Origin: Aquiflexum lacus
Lineage (GTDB): Bacteria; Bacteroidota; Bacteroidia; Cytophagales; Cyclobacteriaceae
NCBI RefSeq assembly: GCF_015476655.1
Contig: NZ_JABFHF010000001.1
Location: 62,001-126,000, forward strand
DNA: 64,000 nucleotides
Direction of reading: 5' to 3'
A program made the translations under genes and the position numbers. Below are positions 26,207 to 35,183 of the stretch, piece by piece; the stretch's first letter is position 1, and each line of letters opens with the position of its first letter. The notes beneath the pieces were generated by a model. That model did no database searches and was not told where the DNA came from. It saw only the letters and a list, made by a program, of their open reading frames with translations.

Positions 26207-26992
26207 ATGAAATCAAGCAAATTACTTTCGATTTTAACGCTATTGATAACCTTTTTTTTGGTGTTCGATCTTTATGCCCAAAGTTCCAAACGGGACATTT
26301 ATGAACTAAGGACTTACCATATTGAAAATAAAGATCAGGAAAACCAAGTTGACAACTACCTGAGGAATGCACTACTTCCCGCATTACATAGAAATGGCGT
26401 AGGTAAAGTTGGCGTTTTCAAACCTATCTCGTCACAGCCTGACGCAGGTAAAAAAATATATGTTTTCATTCCCTACAAATCCATGAAGCAATATTTGGCA
26501 TTACCCTCAAAACTTGAAAAGGATAATACCTATTTGGAGGCGGGAAATCCATACATCTATGCTTCCCATAAAAATCCCCCTTATAAAAGAATTGAAACAG
26601 CATTACTTCAAGCTTTCAGTGGGATGCCGAGATTTAAAGAATCCAGTGTAACAGGCCCCAAAAAAGATCAGGTGTATGAATTGCGCAGTTATGAAGCTGC
26701 GACAGAAAGACTTTATAGGCAAAAGGTGAAAATGTTCAACGAAGGTGAAACTGACATTTTCTTCAAACTGGATTTCAATCCCGTGTTTTTTGCGGAGACT
26801 TTGGCTGGTGCACAAATGCCAAATCTAATGTATATGACTTCTTTCCCCAATATGGAATCAAGGGATGCCCATTGGAAAGCATTCGGGTCTGACCCTGATT
26901 GGGACAGAATGAAAGTAATGGAAGAATACCAGAATACCGTATCAAGGAATGATACTAGGTTGCTTTATCCAACAGACTATTCCGATTTATAA
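26207..26992 (+). CDS. Secreted NIPSNAP family protein
   Basis: A 261-aa protein with an N-terminal signal peptide (MKSSKLLSILTLLITFFLVF, cleavage near LYAQ). It contains two ferredoxin-like NIPSNAP repeats: the first opens KRDIYELRTYHIENKDQENQ (about residue 28), the second DQVYELRSYEAATERLYRQK (about residue 155), followed by the typical ANLMYMTSFPNMESRDAHWK-like segment. NIPSNAP-domain proteins are common next to carbohydrate and cytochrome genes in Bacteroidota and Planctomycetes; their molecular role is unknown. The gene stands alone, convergent with the DUF1080 gene, with a hairpin between them. Confidence 0.9.
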   Translation: MKSSKLLSILTLLITFFLVFDLYAQSSKRDIYELRTYHIENKDQENQVDNYLRNALLPALHRNGVGKVGVFKPISSQPDAGKKIYVFIPYKSMKQYLALPSKLEKDNTYLEAGNPYIYASHKNPPYKRIETALLQAFSGMPRFKESSVTGPKKDQVYELRSYEAATERLYRQKVKMFNEGETDIFFKLDFNPVFFAETLAGAQMPNLMYMTSFPNMESRDAHWKAFGSDPDWDRMKVMEEYQNTVSRNDTRLLYPTDYSDL

Positions 26993-27056
26993 AAATCCTG
27001 GAAATTAAGGAATCTGGCCTAAATCCATCTTGTCAATTTAATTCCTAAGGATCGAA

Positions 27057-27121
27057 ACCTGACAGGTATTTACAGCAAAAGTTGTGTTTTAAATGCTTTC
27101 CTGTAAATAAACCTGTCAGGT
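27057..27121. repeat. Long hairpin of the ACCTGACAGGT type between convergent genes
   Basis: The left arm ACCTGACAGGTATTTACAG (27057-27075) pairs with CTGTAAATAAACCTGTCAGGT (27101-27121), interrupted by two extra bases, around a 25-nt loop. Each arm itself contains the near-palindrome ACCTGaCAGGT. The position between two 3' ends (NIPSNAP and DUF1080) suits a bidirectional terminator. The AACCTGTCAGGT core also looks like the REP-type palindromes widespread in Bacteroidota genomes. Confidence 0.6.
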
Positions 27122-27152
27122 CTACCTTCTTTTATAAATTTCACAAGTAGAC

Positions 27153-27938
27153 TTAATTTTCCTTCAGGTAAATATCTCTGAATTCCACCTTCATCGGAGG
27201 TCCCACGTGAACCTGAACACCCAAAAGACCCTTTGAACTTCGATTGATTGGGTCATTGTCCACTACTTCACTCATCAATACTCCATTTACAAAATGTTGC
27301 AGTACATTCTCTTTGATGATGAGGTGCATGCTGTTCCAGTCCTCTGCATGGATCAAGGTCTTCAAAGAATCCCGATCACCGAGATTTTCTACAAGTTCCA
27401 AGCCTTTCCAGGCATTTTTTTCTACATAATCCCTCAACACTCCCGGAGGGTCTTGTGGTTGGATGTTTGTCTTTTGGCCACGGTAGGCCAACGTGGTTCG
27501 CTTCCTTTCCTCATAATTTTGACCGGTATAGGTATTTTTCCCATCTATATCCGCCTGATAGCCTCTAAGGGCAAAGGGCAATTCCTCCAATTTTTCACTT
27601 CTGTAGTTGATACCGGAATTTCCGTTTTCACTGATTTTGAATTCAAGTTTCAGTTCAAAGTCAGCAGGTTCACCACCTTTCCAGATCAAAAAGGTATTGT
27701 TTTTCAACACTGTTTCAGGGCTAATTTCTCCGGTGAGGATGCCGTTTTCCACCCGCCAATAAACAGAATCGCCTTCCCAGCCATCAAGACTTTGGCCATC
27801 AAATATTGAAATGAACCCTTCATTTTCATCAACTTCAATGATTTCAATGTTTCCTTCTTTAGATGAGTTTGTAGAACAACCTAAGGAAGCAATTAGGATA
27901 ATTGATGATATGATTAGATTTAGCTGTATGATCTTCAT
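27153..27938 (-). CDS. DUF1080 lipoprotein (3-keto-disaccharide hydrolase family)
   Basis: About 261 aa from the ATG at 27938, chosen because it gives a clean lipoprotein signal (MKIIQLNLIISSIILIASLG then Cys21); an upstream in-frame start at 27968 adds 10 polar residues and looks wrong. The mature part is one DUF1080 concanavalin-like sandwich: FISIFDGQSLDGWEGDSVYW (about 40-59), FELKLEFKISENGNSGINYR (about 95-114) and GLLGVQVHVGPPMKVEFRDI at the end, which are the family hallmarks. Characterised relatives cleave 3-keto-glycosides made by Gfo/Idh-type oxidoreductases, which fits the oxidoreductase/isomerase block about 1.3 kb to the left, though that is not the same transcript. Location: lipid-anchored, cell envelope. 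Confidence 0.9.
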   Translation of the reverse strand: MKIIQLNLIISSIILIASLGCSTNSSKEGNIEIIEVDENEGFISIFDGQSLDGWEGDSVYWRVENGILTGEISPETVLKNNTFLIWKGGEPADFELKLEFKISENGNSGINYRSEKLEELPFALRGYQADIDGKNTYTGQNYEERKRTTLAYRGQKTNIQPQDPPGVLRDYVEKNAWKGLELVENLGDRDSLKTLIHAEDWNSMHLIIKENVLQHFVNGVLMSEVVDNDPINRSSKGLLGVQVHVGPPMKVEFRDIYLKEN

Positions 27939-28319
27939 GTCTTTTTTTAAACCGTGAAATGTAAACAATAATTGAATTTCAGATACAAACCTTCCTTCTC
28001 GCTTGTCAACGGGACAGGCAATGCCTTGTGTCTACCAAATACGTAATCGGAGCGGCCGTAATGCAGCTGAAGGCATAAATTTTATGCTTAGCTCACCAAT
28101 CAATTGCCTCCTGCTTTAGCTGGAGGAAAAAAGAAGAATAATCTCCCTCGGCTTTAGCCAAACATATTACCCGATACTTTATCCTACATTTCTTTTTTGG
28201 CTAAAGCCTATTGGTATTTTGCATTTATTTATGAATGGGCTGATTCCTATTGATGCCCACTACCCTTAAATACCATTCCCTTTCTGTAAACACCAATTTT
28301 TATCACCCCCAATCACAAA
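27939..28319. repeat. Intergenic region with REP-like GGCTTTAGCCA hairpins
   Basis: This 381-bp gap contains two clear palindromic elements. One is CCTCCTGCTTTAGCTGGAGG at 28107-28126, a hairpin with a single T-T mismatch. The other is the 11-bp inverted pair GGCTTTAGCCA (28150-28160) and TGGCTAAAGCC (28198-28208) around a 37-nt spacer. GCATAAATTTTATGC near 28071-28087 is a third small hairpin. The shared GCTTTAGC core suggests one repeat family, like the REP/BIME elements moved by TnpA-REP transposases in Bacteroidota; no such transposase is in the window. No coding frame is visible. Confidence 0.6.
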
Positions 28320-30962
28320 TCATTGATAAACCTCATGACTTGGATTACCTCCTGAGATCAAATAAGCCATCAAATCTTTCAATTCTACCTCGTTCAGCCT
28401 ATTGATCAAACCGGGCATCATGACAGATATATCGGATAATTTCTTGCTTGTCACATCCTTCTTCGGGATTTCCCTGATGGTCTGCGGATCAAATGGATTT
28501 TGGGAAATGTAATATTTTTCCTTGTCTTCATTGGTCAGTTTGCCCAAGACCGAACTGCCGTCAGCCAGATAGAATATAGTCGCTGCATATTGATCGCTGA
28601 TGACTGCATTGGGGTGGATAGTGGATTCCAGGATATCTTTCGGAGAAAATCGGGTCCCCAATTGGGTCAAGTCGGGTCCGACAATTCCGCCCTCTCCCTG
28701 CATGGTATGACAGGATAGGCATAGCGTGGCTGCATACATGCCTTTGCCTTTTACCAAATCCCTTCCCTTCAAATCATCCATTAATGCCAATGCTTCATCC
28801 ACCTTCCAGTTTTTACCTGGCCCTTGCGGTTGAATAGTTGAAACCATCAGATCATTCCCACTTCCTGTCAAGAGAGATGCACCTGAGAGTTCGTTATAAT
28901 GATCAAATTTATCTGCACTTACATGAGACAAGGCCATTTTTCTAGCCCTGTCTATAAAGCCTACATAACTTCTACCGCCCTTATATTGGAATGCCCCATG
29001 TATCCATTTAAAATACTCTTCTCTGAATTCCGGTGTCCAACCGACTTTGGCATTTCCAAGGACTGTCGCATAATAGGATTGCTGGGCCGGTGGTACATTG
29101 GCCAACATGTCCGCGATATCCAGTCCATATTGTGGATTTCTCAAAATCAAATCCGAGGAGGAGGTGAAAGTCTTTTGGAAATCAGCATCATCTTTGGCTG
29201 TCTTCAATAAGGCAAGCGTTTTTTCCACCGCTTCGGGTGCATCCAGATGAACCAAAACCTTACTTAATAGCCTGTCTGTATTGTTTTCATTAGCAGGGAA
29301 ATTTGGATTTAGGTAATTGACGAGTTCGGTTCTCAGATTATTGGAAGGCATTCCCTGTCTGAAAAGACTCAGTTCAATCGCTCTTACCAAATTCACTTTA
29401 TCTGTTGTGTTCAATTGTTTGAAATCAATGGACATCATTGCCCCAAGAATCTTTGGCTGTAAATATTTATCTCCATGCCTGGACAAAGCAATCATTGACT
29501 GGGTCAGGATTTTTGCGTCTGATTCATTCAATGCTTTTTCCTGCCATTCACTGACGGGCTGATGTTCCAATGCAATTCTAGCAGCATATTGGACAAATCT
29601 ATCTTCATGTTTCAGATAAGGCCATAGGAAATCCACAGCCCCTGCCTTTGGTCCACCAGTATGAAACTCTTCCAATTTTCTTCTGATCTGATTTTCTTCC
29701 GGTAGTTCTGTTTGAGTGTTTTTTTGGTCAACATCTCCATCGTAATAAATTCTATAGACATCAGATTGAAGTCTTCTTCCTCCTGTCATAAAATACATAG
29801 CACCATCAGGACCTATGGCCCCATCAGTAAGTGGGAGGGGAGAACCTGAAATAAATTCCTCTGCGGTGGCTGAATAAGTTGCTCCTGAAGGTTCCAAAAA
29901 CACGGCATAAATAATCCCAAAACTCCAGTCAAAAGCAAAAAGTGCTTTTCTGTATTTTTCAGGAAAATTAGATCCTGTACCGAACATGACATTGGTGGGA
30001 GAACCTTGGCCTATATTCAAAGTCGCCGGTAAATTATCAGGATATACAGGTGACCATTTTTGATTTCCTGTTCTCCAGCCAAATTCACTGCCACTGGTGA
30101 CATGACAAATTCTGGTTGGCCGGTACCAAGGCATACCAAAATCCCATTCCATATCAGAATCATAAGTGAATAGATCGCCGGCATCATTGAAAGCGATGTC
30201 ATAGGCATTCCTGAATCCGGCACTGATCAATTCCCAGTTTTTCCCTTCAGGATCAATTTTGGCAATCCATCCTCCCGGAGACATCCTGTTGTTGGCATGA
30301 CCTCTTGGGTCTTTTATGACAGGAAAAAGATTATCCTCATCCCAAACACGGGGCAGCCTGTATGCATCCATTTCTGGAACATCTATATGATTACCTACCA
30401 CAATATAAATGGATTGTTTGTCAGGAGATAAAATCATGCTGTGAGGTCCATGTTCCCCCGGATCTCCTTTCAAAGATTTGATTAAAGTGATTTTATCATA
30501 TTGGTCGTCTCCCGTAGTGTCCTGAATTCTGTATAATCCGGTTCCTTTGTCAAAAGCATCATTCGGGTTATGGTTCACCATCACATAAAGACTGTTGAAA
30601 GCGTACAATACCCCTTGCGCATAGCCCATCCCGATTTCACCTTCAGATCCTATCATGAGTTTTTCAACTTTAGGAGTAAGGTCTTCGAAACCTATTGCAG
30701 GTATTTCCAGTCTGTAAAGTGCCCCATACTGATCCGTAGCAATCATTCTGCCTTTGTCATCGAAGGTTATTCCCACCCAAGATCCCTGCTCGTTTTCACC
30801 GGGGCTATAGATATGTTCGGCTTTAAACCCGGAAATCAATTTTAATTTTTCCAATTTTGGATGAAGGGGTTCTTTTGTTTCCTCACTTTTTCCGCAAGAA
30901 AGGACCAAGCAAACCGAAAGTATCAAAATCAGAGGCTTGCCAATTGAAAGTTTTGTGAACAT
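28320..30962 (-). CDS. Propeller dehydrogenase-like lipoprotein with C-terminal cytochrome c domain
   Basis: An 880-aa envelope lipoprotein (signal LILILSVCLVLS then Cys23). Residues about 40-410 form a beta-propeller of the soluble glucose dehydrogenase/membrane-bound dehydrogenase kind (GSWVGITFDDKGRMIATDQY, GPHSMILSPDKQSIYIVVGN, GPDGAMYFMTGGRRLQSDVY). A helical HEAT-like stretch occupies about 420-720. A cytochrome c domain closes the protein, with haem site C748-L-S-C-H752 and a later Met in VMMPGLINRL as likely axial ligand. The architecture matches the PVC-type haem-binding proteins abundant in Planctomycetes, where they are thought to oxidise sugars or related substrates; substrate and cofactor are unknown. 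It is followed 138 bp upstream by the DUF1501/DUF1549 gene pair on the same strand. Confidence 0.88.
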   Translation of the reverse strand: MFTKLSIGKPLILILSVCLVLSCGKSEETKEPLHPKLEKLKLISGFKAEHIYSPGENEQGSWVGITFDDKGRMIATDQYGALYRLEIPAIGFEDLTPKVEKLMIGSEGEIGMGYAQGVLYAFNSLYVMVNHNPNDAFDKGTGLYRIQDTTGDDQYDKITLIKSLKGDPGEHGPHSMILSPDKQSIYIVVGNHIDVPEMDAYRLPRVWDEDNLFPVIKDPRGHANNRMSPGGWIAKIDPEGKNWELISAGFRNAYDIAFNDAGDLFTYDSDMEWDFGMPWYRPTRICHVTSGSEFGWRTGNQKWSPVYPDNLPATLNIGQGSPTNVMFGTGSNFPEKYRKALFAFDWSFGIIYAVFLEPSGATYSATAEEFISGSPLPLTDGAIGPDGAMYFMTGGRRLQSDVYRIYYDGDVDQKNTQTELPEENQIRRKLEEFHTGGPKAGAVDFLWPYLKHEDRFVQYAARIALEHQPVSEWQEKALNESDAKILTQSMIALSRHGDKYLQPKILGAMMSIDFKQLNTTDKVNLVRAIELSLFRQGMPSNNLRTELVNYLNPNFPANENNTDRLLSKVLVHLDAPEAVEKTLALLKTAKDDADFQKTFTSSSDLILRNPQYGLDIADMLANVPPAQQSYYATVLGNAKVGWTPEFREEYFKWIHGAFQYKGGRSYVGFIDRARKMALSHVSADKFDHYNELSGASLLTGSGNDLMVSTIQPQGPGKNWKVDEALALMDDLKGRDLVKGKGMYAATLCLSCHTMQGEGGIVGPDLTQLGTRFSPKDILESTIHPNAVISDQYAATIFYLADGSSVLGKLTNEDKEKYYISQNPFDPQTIREIPKKDVTSKKLSDISVMMPGLINRLNEVELKDLMAYLISGGNPSHEVYQ

Positions 30963-31100
30963 ATATTCTGGATTTATCGGGTTAATTGATTGAAATGGTT
31001 TGAGAAATATTCTTAGACGAAAGGATTTTCAAGTTAAGTTAAATAGCATTGATTAGAAAACCATTCATAGGCTATATTGCCCAATTATGGGATTTTAGCT

Positions 31101-32528
31101 TTAAGTCAGCAAATCTAATTCTGCTTTGCCGTGTCCATCAGGAGTTGTATAAAACGGTCTTTTTTCGATTTCATAGTTCGTGTCGGGTGAGATGCCCAAG
31201 GCATGGTAAATCGTTTGGTGAATACTATCAATTTTAATGGGCTTTTCCACTGTTTTGCAGGGTCTTTCATCTGCTGTTCTGCCATAAACATGGCCTCTTT
31301 TTACCCCGCCACCAAACATTAAAATGGAACAGCCATCGGTAAAATGCCGGTGCATGCCATAATTTTTCATATCCTCGATAATGTCAGGAACCTCTACCTG
31401 ATCCAGTACTTTGAGTTCAGGCCTTCCCTCTGTCAGCATGTCTCTGCTGAATTCACTGGCAACAATGACCAAGGTACGGTCTAATCTTCCGTTTTCATCC
31501 AGGTCCTGTATCAGGCGGGCTATCGGGGCATCGATCATTTTTTTCATGTCCTTCAATCGGGTATGGCCATTGTCATGGGTATCCCAGCCAAAGAAAGGTT
31601 CGTATTCGGTAGTCACGCTGATAAATCTTGCTCCTTGATCCACCAGCCTTTTGGCCAAAAGACAGCCAAGGCCAAATTTCCCGGTATTGTACATATCATA
31701 GCTTTCCTTGGGTTCCAAACTGAGGTCGAAGGCCGTGGCTTCCGGAGAATTCAGCAACATGTAGGCTTGTTCCATGGATCTTTTAAGGGACTCTTTTTGA
31801 TAGTCGCTGCCAAATTCTCCCATGGCGCTTTCTTTGACCAGATTTTCATAGAGTTGGTTCCTTGCCTCAAACCTGCTGGTGGACATTCCCACAGGAGGTC
31901 TGACACTTTCCAGCCCCGTACTGGGGTCAGGAATTAAAAATGGTCCAAATTCACTTCCCAAAAATCCTGCACTATGGAAGGCTTTCAGTTCCTCACCTTC
32001 ACCAACTGTAAACCTTTGGCCAATATTAATGAATGGAGGAATGACCGGATTAAGAGGTCCCAATTCCTTGGCTATCCAAGAACCGATATGTGGAACTACC
32101 ACTGATTGTGGAGGTTCATAGCAGGTGTGCCAGTGATATTGGTGCCGGGTATGCAGGATATGCCCCAAGTCTGCGGCAACATAAGATCTGATCAAGGTGC
32201 CTTTGTCCATGATTTTCCCTATGGATTCCAATCCTTCAGAAAAATGAATGCCATCCAAAGCTGTAGGGAATGAAGGAAAAGTACTCAATACCTCTTTTGA
32301 TTCCATCCCTTTTCTGAAAGGGGTAGATTTTTTGGGGTCAAAGGTTTCGGTATGGGCCATTCCACCGGCCATAAACAATAATATAACTGTATCTGTAGAA
32401 GCGGGGATGGATATTCTGGTATTGCAGGAAGAAAACAGACCTGCGATCGGTGATCCCAATCCCATCGTTGCAATGGTGGCTGCACTTGTTTTTTTAAGAA
32501 AATCCCTTCTGTTCAGGTTGTTTTTCAT
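31101..32528 (-). CDS. DUF1501 family protein, Tat-exported
   Basis: A 475-aa protein with a twin-arginine signal (NRRDFLKKTSAATIATMGLG, residues 5-24) and a DUF1501 domain, a member of the alkaline-phosphatase/sulfatase superfamily. Recognisable segments are VILLFMAGGMAHTETFDPKK (about 47-66), FISVTTEYEPFFGWDTHDNG (about 305-324), TLVIVASEFSRDMLTEGRPE and GMHRHFTDGCSILMFGGGVK. There is no CxPSR motif, so it is not a formylglycine sulfatase. DUF1501 genes almost always follow a DUF1549/DUF1553 cytochrome gene, as here (3-nt gap). The pair is typical of Planctomycetes and some Bacteroidota; the function is unknown but a periplasmic role in polysaccharide degradation is suspected. Confidence 0.93.
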   Translation of the reverse strand: MKNNLNRRDFLKKTSAATIATMGLGSPIAGLFSSCNTRISIPASTDTVILLFMAGGMAHTETFDPKKSTPFRKGMESKEVLSTFPSFPTALDGIHFSEGLESIGKIMDKGTLIRSYVAADLGHILHTRHQYHWHTCYEPPQSVVVPHIGSWIAKELGPLNPVIPPFINIGQRFTVGEGEELKAFHSAGFLGSEFGPFLIPDPSTGLESVRPPVGMSTSRFEARNQLYENLVKESAMGEFGSDYQKESLKRSMEQAYMLLNSPEATAFDLSLEPKESYDMYNTGKFGLGCLLAKRLVDQGARFISVTTEYEPFFGWDTHDNGHTRLKDMKKMIDAPIARLIQDLDENGRLDRTLVIVASEFSRDMLTEGRPELKVLDQVEVPDIIEDMKNYGMHRHFTDGCSILMFGGGVKRGHVYGRTADERPCKTVEKPIKIDSIHQTIYHALGISPDTNYEIEKRPFYTTPDGHGKAELDLLT

Positions 32529-32531
32529 GGT

Positions 32532-34907
32532 TCAGTAAATTAACTGGAATTCAGGAAGTAATAAAACCGCCCAAAATAAATCCTGTATTTTATCTGTTTC
32601 CGGTTGATCCCCCAATGCCGCTTTGGCTATCTGAAATTCTTTTTGGCTTGGTTTTCTGTTTAAGGTTTGGACAAAAACCTCTTGGATAATCTCATCGCTA
32701 GATGGGTATTTTTCTTTCCATAACTCCGCCCCTTGATGAAGGACATCATTGAGTTTTTCTCCGTTAGTCAGTTCAAGGGATTGCAGCAGATTGGCCTGGG
32801 AGTCCCTGCTTGTGGAGACAATCTCCCTATTGGGTCTGCCCATGGCGGTCAGAAAACTGTTGTTGGCTACCAAAGATGCTCTGGGGAATTCGGTTGTTGG
32901 CTTTTGTTCCGTCAACAGCTGGTTAGGCTTATATTTAAATTCTTTTTCATCAAACACAGGATAGAAAATCCAGCTGATGGCATCTGAAAACTGTTCCGCT
33001 GTCAACCTCCGCCTGACCATACCGGTGAATTTATAATCTTCTGAAAGAAGAAGCTCCGGACTTTTTACGCCAATGGAACCGGACTGGTATATTCTGGATG
33101 AGGCTATCAAATAGATCAGCTCTTTGAGGTCGTAATTTCTGTCCACAAATTCTGAGGCCAGCCAATCCAACAAATCCTGACTCCATGGTTCATTGTCCAT
33201 CTCATCCACGGGTTCCACCATGCCCCTACCCATCATTTGTTTCCAAACCCTGTTGACTATTGTCCGGTACATACGGCCGTTGGCAGGTTGCACCAGGTAT
33301 TCGGATAATTGCTGTAATTTTTCGGAACGTGTGGCAGTACTGTCAATTTCTCCCAATTCTTCCCAGAGGATCTTGGTTCCTGCCATTTTTCCGGTGGGAA
33401 TTTCACAACGGCTGACTTCCAAAGTACTGTCCGCAAAAATATTGGCGAAAGCATAAGCTTCCTCCAATTTCCAATCTGAGATAAAACTGTCATGGCAGGA
33501 AGCACATTTGAGGTTCAGTCCTAAAATCACCTGTCCGACATTTTGGGCAGCCTGCATTTCTGTCCTTTGACTGGCATTGACTGTTCCCCTCCATTTGATA
33601 CCTTCAATAAAGCCTTTGGATTCCTCAGTAGGATTCAATAGTTCCTTGACAAATTGGTGGTAAGGTTTGTTTTCTTGGAGTGACTTATAAAGCCAATCGG
33701 TGATGTTGTACCGGCCATTGGTGATATAGCCTGTGCCTGTGTAGTCATTCCTCAGGTTATCATTCCAAAAAGTCAACCAATGCTGGGCATAGTCATCTTG
33801 GCGGTCCAAGAGATTTCTAAGCCAAACAGATCTTTTGTCGGGTCTTTCATCCAGATAGAAACGCTCCAATTCTGAAGGGGAAGGCACCAAACCTATCACA
33901 TCGAGGTATATCCTTCGAAGATAGGTCCTGTCATCCACAGTTTGCTGCCACGAAATCCCGTTTTCTTTGAAATACAAGTCCACCCATAAGTCAATAGGGT
34001 TGTCTAAACCTTCACTGGATTTCGGAGGAACGGGTTTACGGGGCTCCATTTTGGCAACTCGGTATATGCTTGGATTTTCTGCTTCATCGGGCCAAGGTGC
34101 GCCTTGATCAATCCAAAAACCTAAAAGAGCAATTTCATCTTTGTTCAAAAGGTTTCCTTTAGAAGGCATTACATCTTTATGGCTTTTAGCAAGACTTATT
34201 CTCCTGATGATCTCACTGGAAGATGCGTTCCCTGCCTTAAGGATTGCTCCCGATTCACCTCCTTTGAAAACAGCTTCTTTGGAATCCAGTCTTAAATCTG
34301 CCTCTACTTTGGCACCGCTATGGCATTTGTAGCAGTTATGTGCCAAAATGGTCCTGACCTCACCGATCAGTTGGATTTCCTTTTCAAGGCTTAATCCTGC
34401 AGAGATATCTCCATATCTGGTCAATTCAAAACTAGGGGTCTGATAATTATTGGATGATTCCCAAGGGAATGTTTCAGTCAGATAATTTTCTCCATGGGTC
34501 AAAGCAGCACCAAGATGGCCCGTAATTATTACTGATAAAGAAGTCAGGAATAGGGAAACCCTAAACCATCTGATAAACCCTTGCTGCTTGATAGAAAGTT
34601 GCAGGAATACAAGGATCAGCACACTTCCAATTCCTGTTAAAATCCCTGTCAACCTGTGCCGATCCAACAAATCTCCCGAAACCCCTTCATTGCCAGCCAG
34701 CAACAATCCCAACAATACAGAAAGAAAAGCACTGATAATCCCTGCTTTGAGCATAAGATTTATGCCGGGTCTTAATTTTGAATTAGGCTTACCTATGGTC
34801 AATAACTCAAGAAATGCCGCAAAAAGTATCAGGCTAATAGGGAAATGGACTATCATAGGATGAAGTCTTCCCAAAAACTGCCAAATCCATAAAGTGTCTG
34901 AAACCAT
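32532..34907 (-). CDS. DUF2231-cytochrome-DUF1549-DUF1553 membrane protein
   Basis: A 791-aa protein. Residues 1-150 are a DUF2231-type membrane domain with four or so helices (LGRLHPMIVHFPISLILFAA, then GHLGAALTHGENYL). Next come a Planctomycete-type cytochrome domain (C192-Y-K-C-H196, AILKAGNASSSEIIRRI, FWIDQGAPWPDE), a DUF1549 domain (DRTYLRRIYLDVIGLVPSPS, WLTFWNDNLRNDY) that includes a second haem-type motif KCASCHDS, and a DUF1553 domain (NRVWKQMMGRGMVEPVDEMD, FTGMVRRRLTAEQFSDAISW). The membrane-anchored architecture would place both haems in the periplasm. It is coupled to the DUF1501 gene with a 3-nt gap. The enzymatic role of PSCyt/PSD proteins is not established. Confidence 0.92.
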   Translation of the reverse strand: MVSDTLWIWQFLGRLHPMIVHFPISLILFAAFLELLTIGKPNSKLRPGINLMLKAGIISAFLSVLLGLLLAGNEGVSGDLLDRHRLTGILTGIGSVLILVFLQLSIKQQGFIRWFRVSLFLTSLSVIITGHLGAALTHGENYLTETFPWESSNNYQTPSFELTRYGDISAGLSLEKEIQLIGEVRTILAHNCYKCHSGAKVEADLRLDSKEAVFKGGESGAILKAGNASSSEIIRRISLAKSHKDVMPSKGNLLNKDEIALLGFWIDQGAPWPDEAENPSIYRVAKMEPRKPVPPKSSEGLDNPIDLWVDLYFKENGISWQQTVDDRTYLRRIYLDVIGLVPSPSELERFYLDERPDKRSVWLRNLLDRQDDYAQHWLTFWNDNLRNDYTGTGYITNGRYNITDWLYKSLQENKPYHQFVKELLNPTEESKGFIEGIKWRGTVNASQRTEMQAAQNVGQVILGLNLKCASCHDSFISDWKLEEAYAFANIFADSTLEVSRCEIPTGKMAGTKILWEELGEIDSTATRSEKLQQLSEYLVQPANGRMYRTIVNRVWKQMMGRGMVEPVDEMDNEPWSQDLLDWLASEFVDRNYDLKELIYLIASSRIYQSGSIGVKSPELLLSEDYKFTGMVRRRLTAEQFSDAISWIFYPVFDEKEFKYKPNQLLTEQKPTTEFPRASLVANNSFLTAMGRPNREIVSTSRDSQANLLQSLELTNGEKLNDVLHQGAELWKEKYPSSDEIIQEVFVQTLNRKPSQKEFQIAKAALGDQPETDKIQDLFWAVLLLPEFQLIY

Positions 34908-35183
34908 TTTAAAATTTAAGTGAATTTAATTGAATTGTCCAATAATAATTATCCTTTGTTTCTATCAAAAAAGTATCCTGTACTGTAGGGTGGTTTGTTT
35001 AACAAATAATCTATTTACCGATAGGCATTTTCTGATTTGCTTATTTATTTTTCTATTTATACCTTTTATGGATTTCCAAACAGGATAATGCAGGATAGCA
35101 TATACTTATTTATTAGGAATCTTCGACATTAGAATTTTGAACCAAATTGGACAGATTCCCACTGTTCTTTCTAAAAATACCTT

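Noticed and set aside
31101-32528. DUF1501 protein as an active sulfatase
   Set aside because: The formylglycine motif C-x-P/A-x-R is absent although the fold is related.
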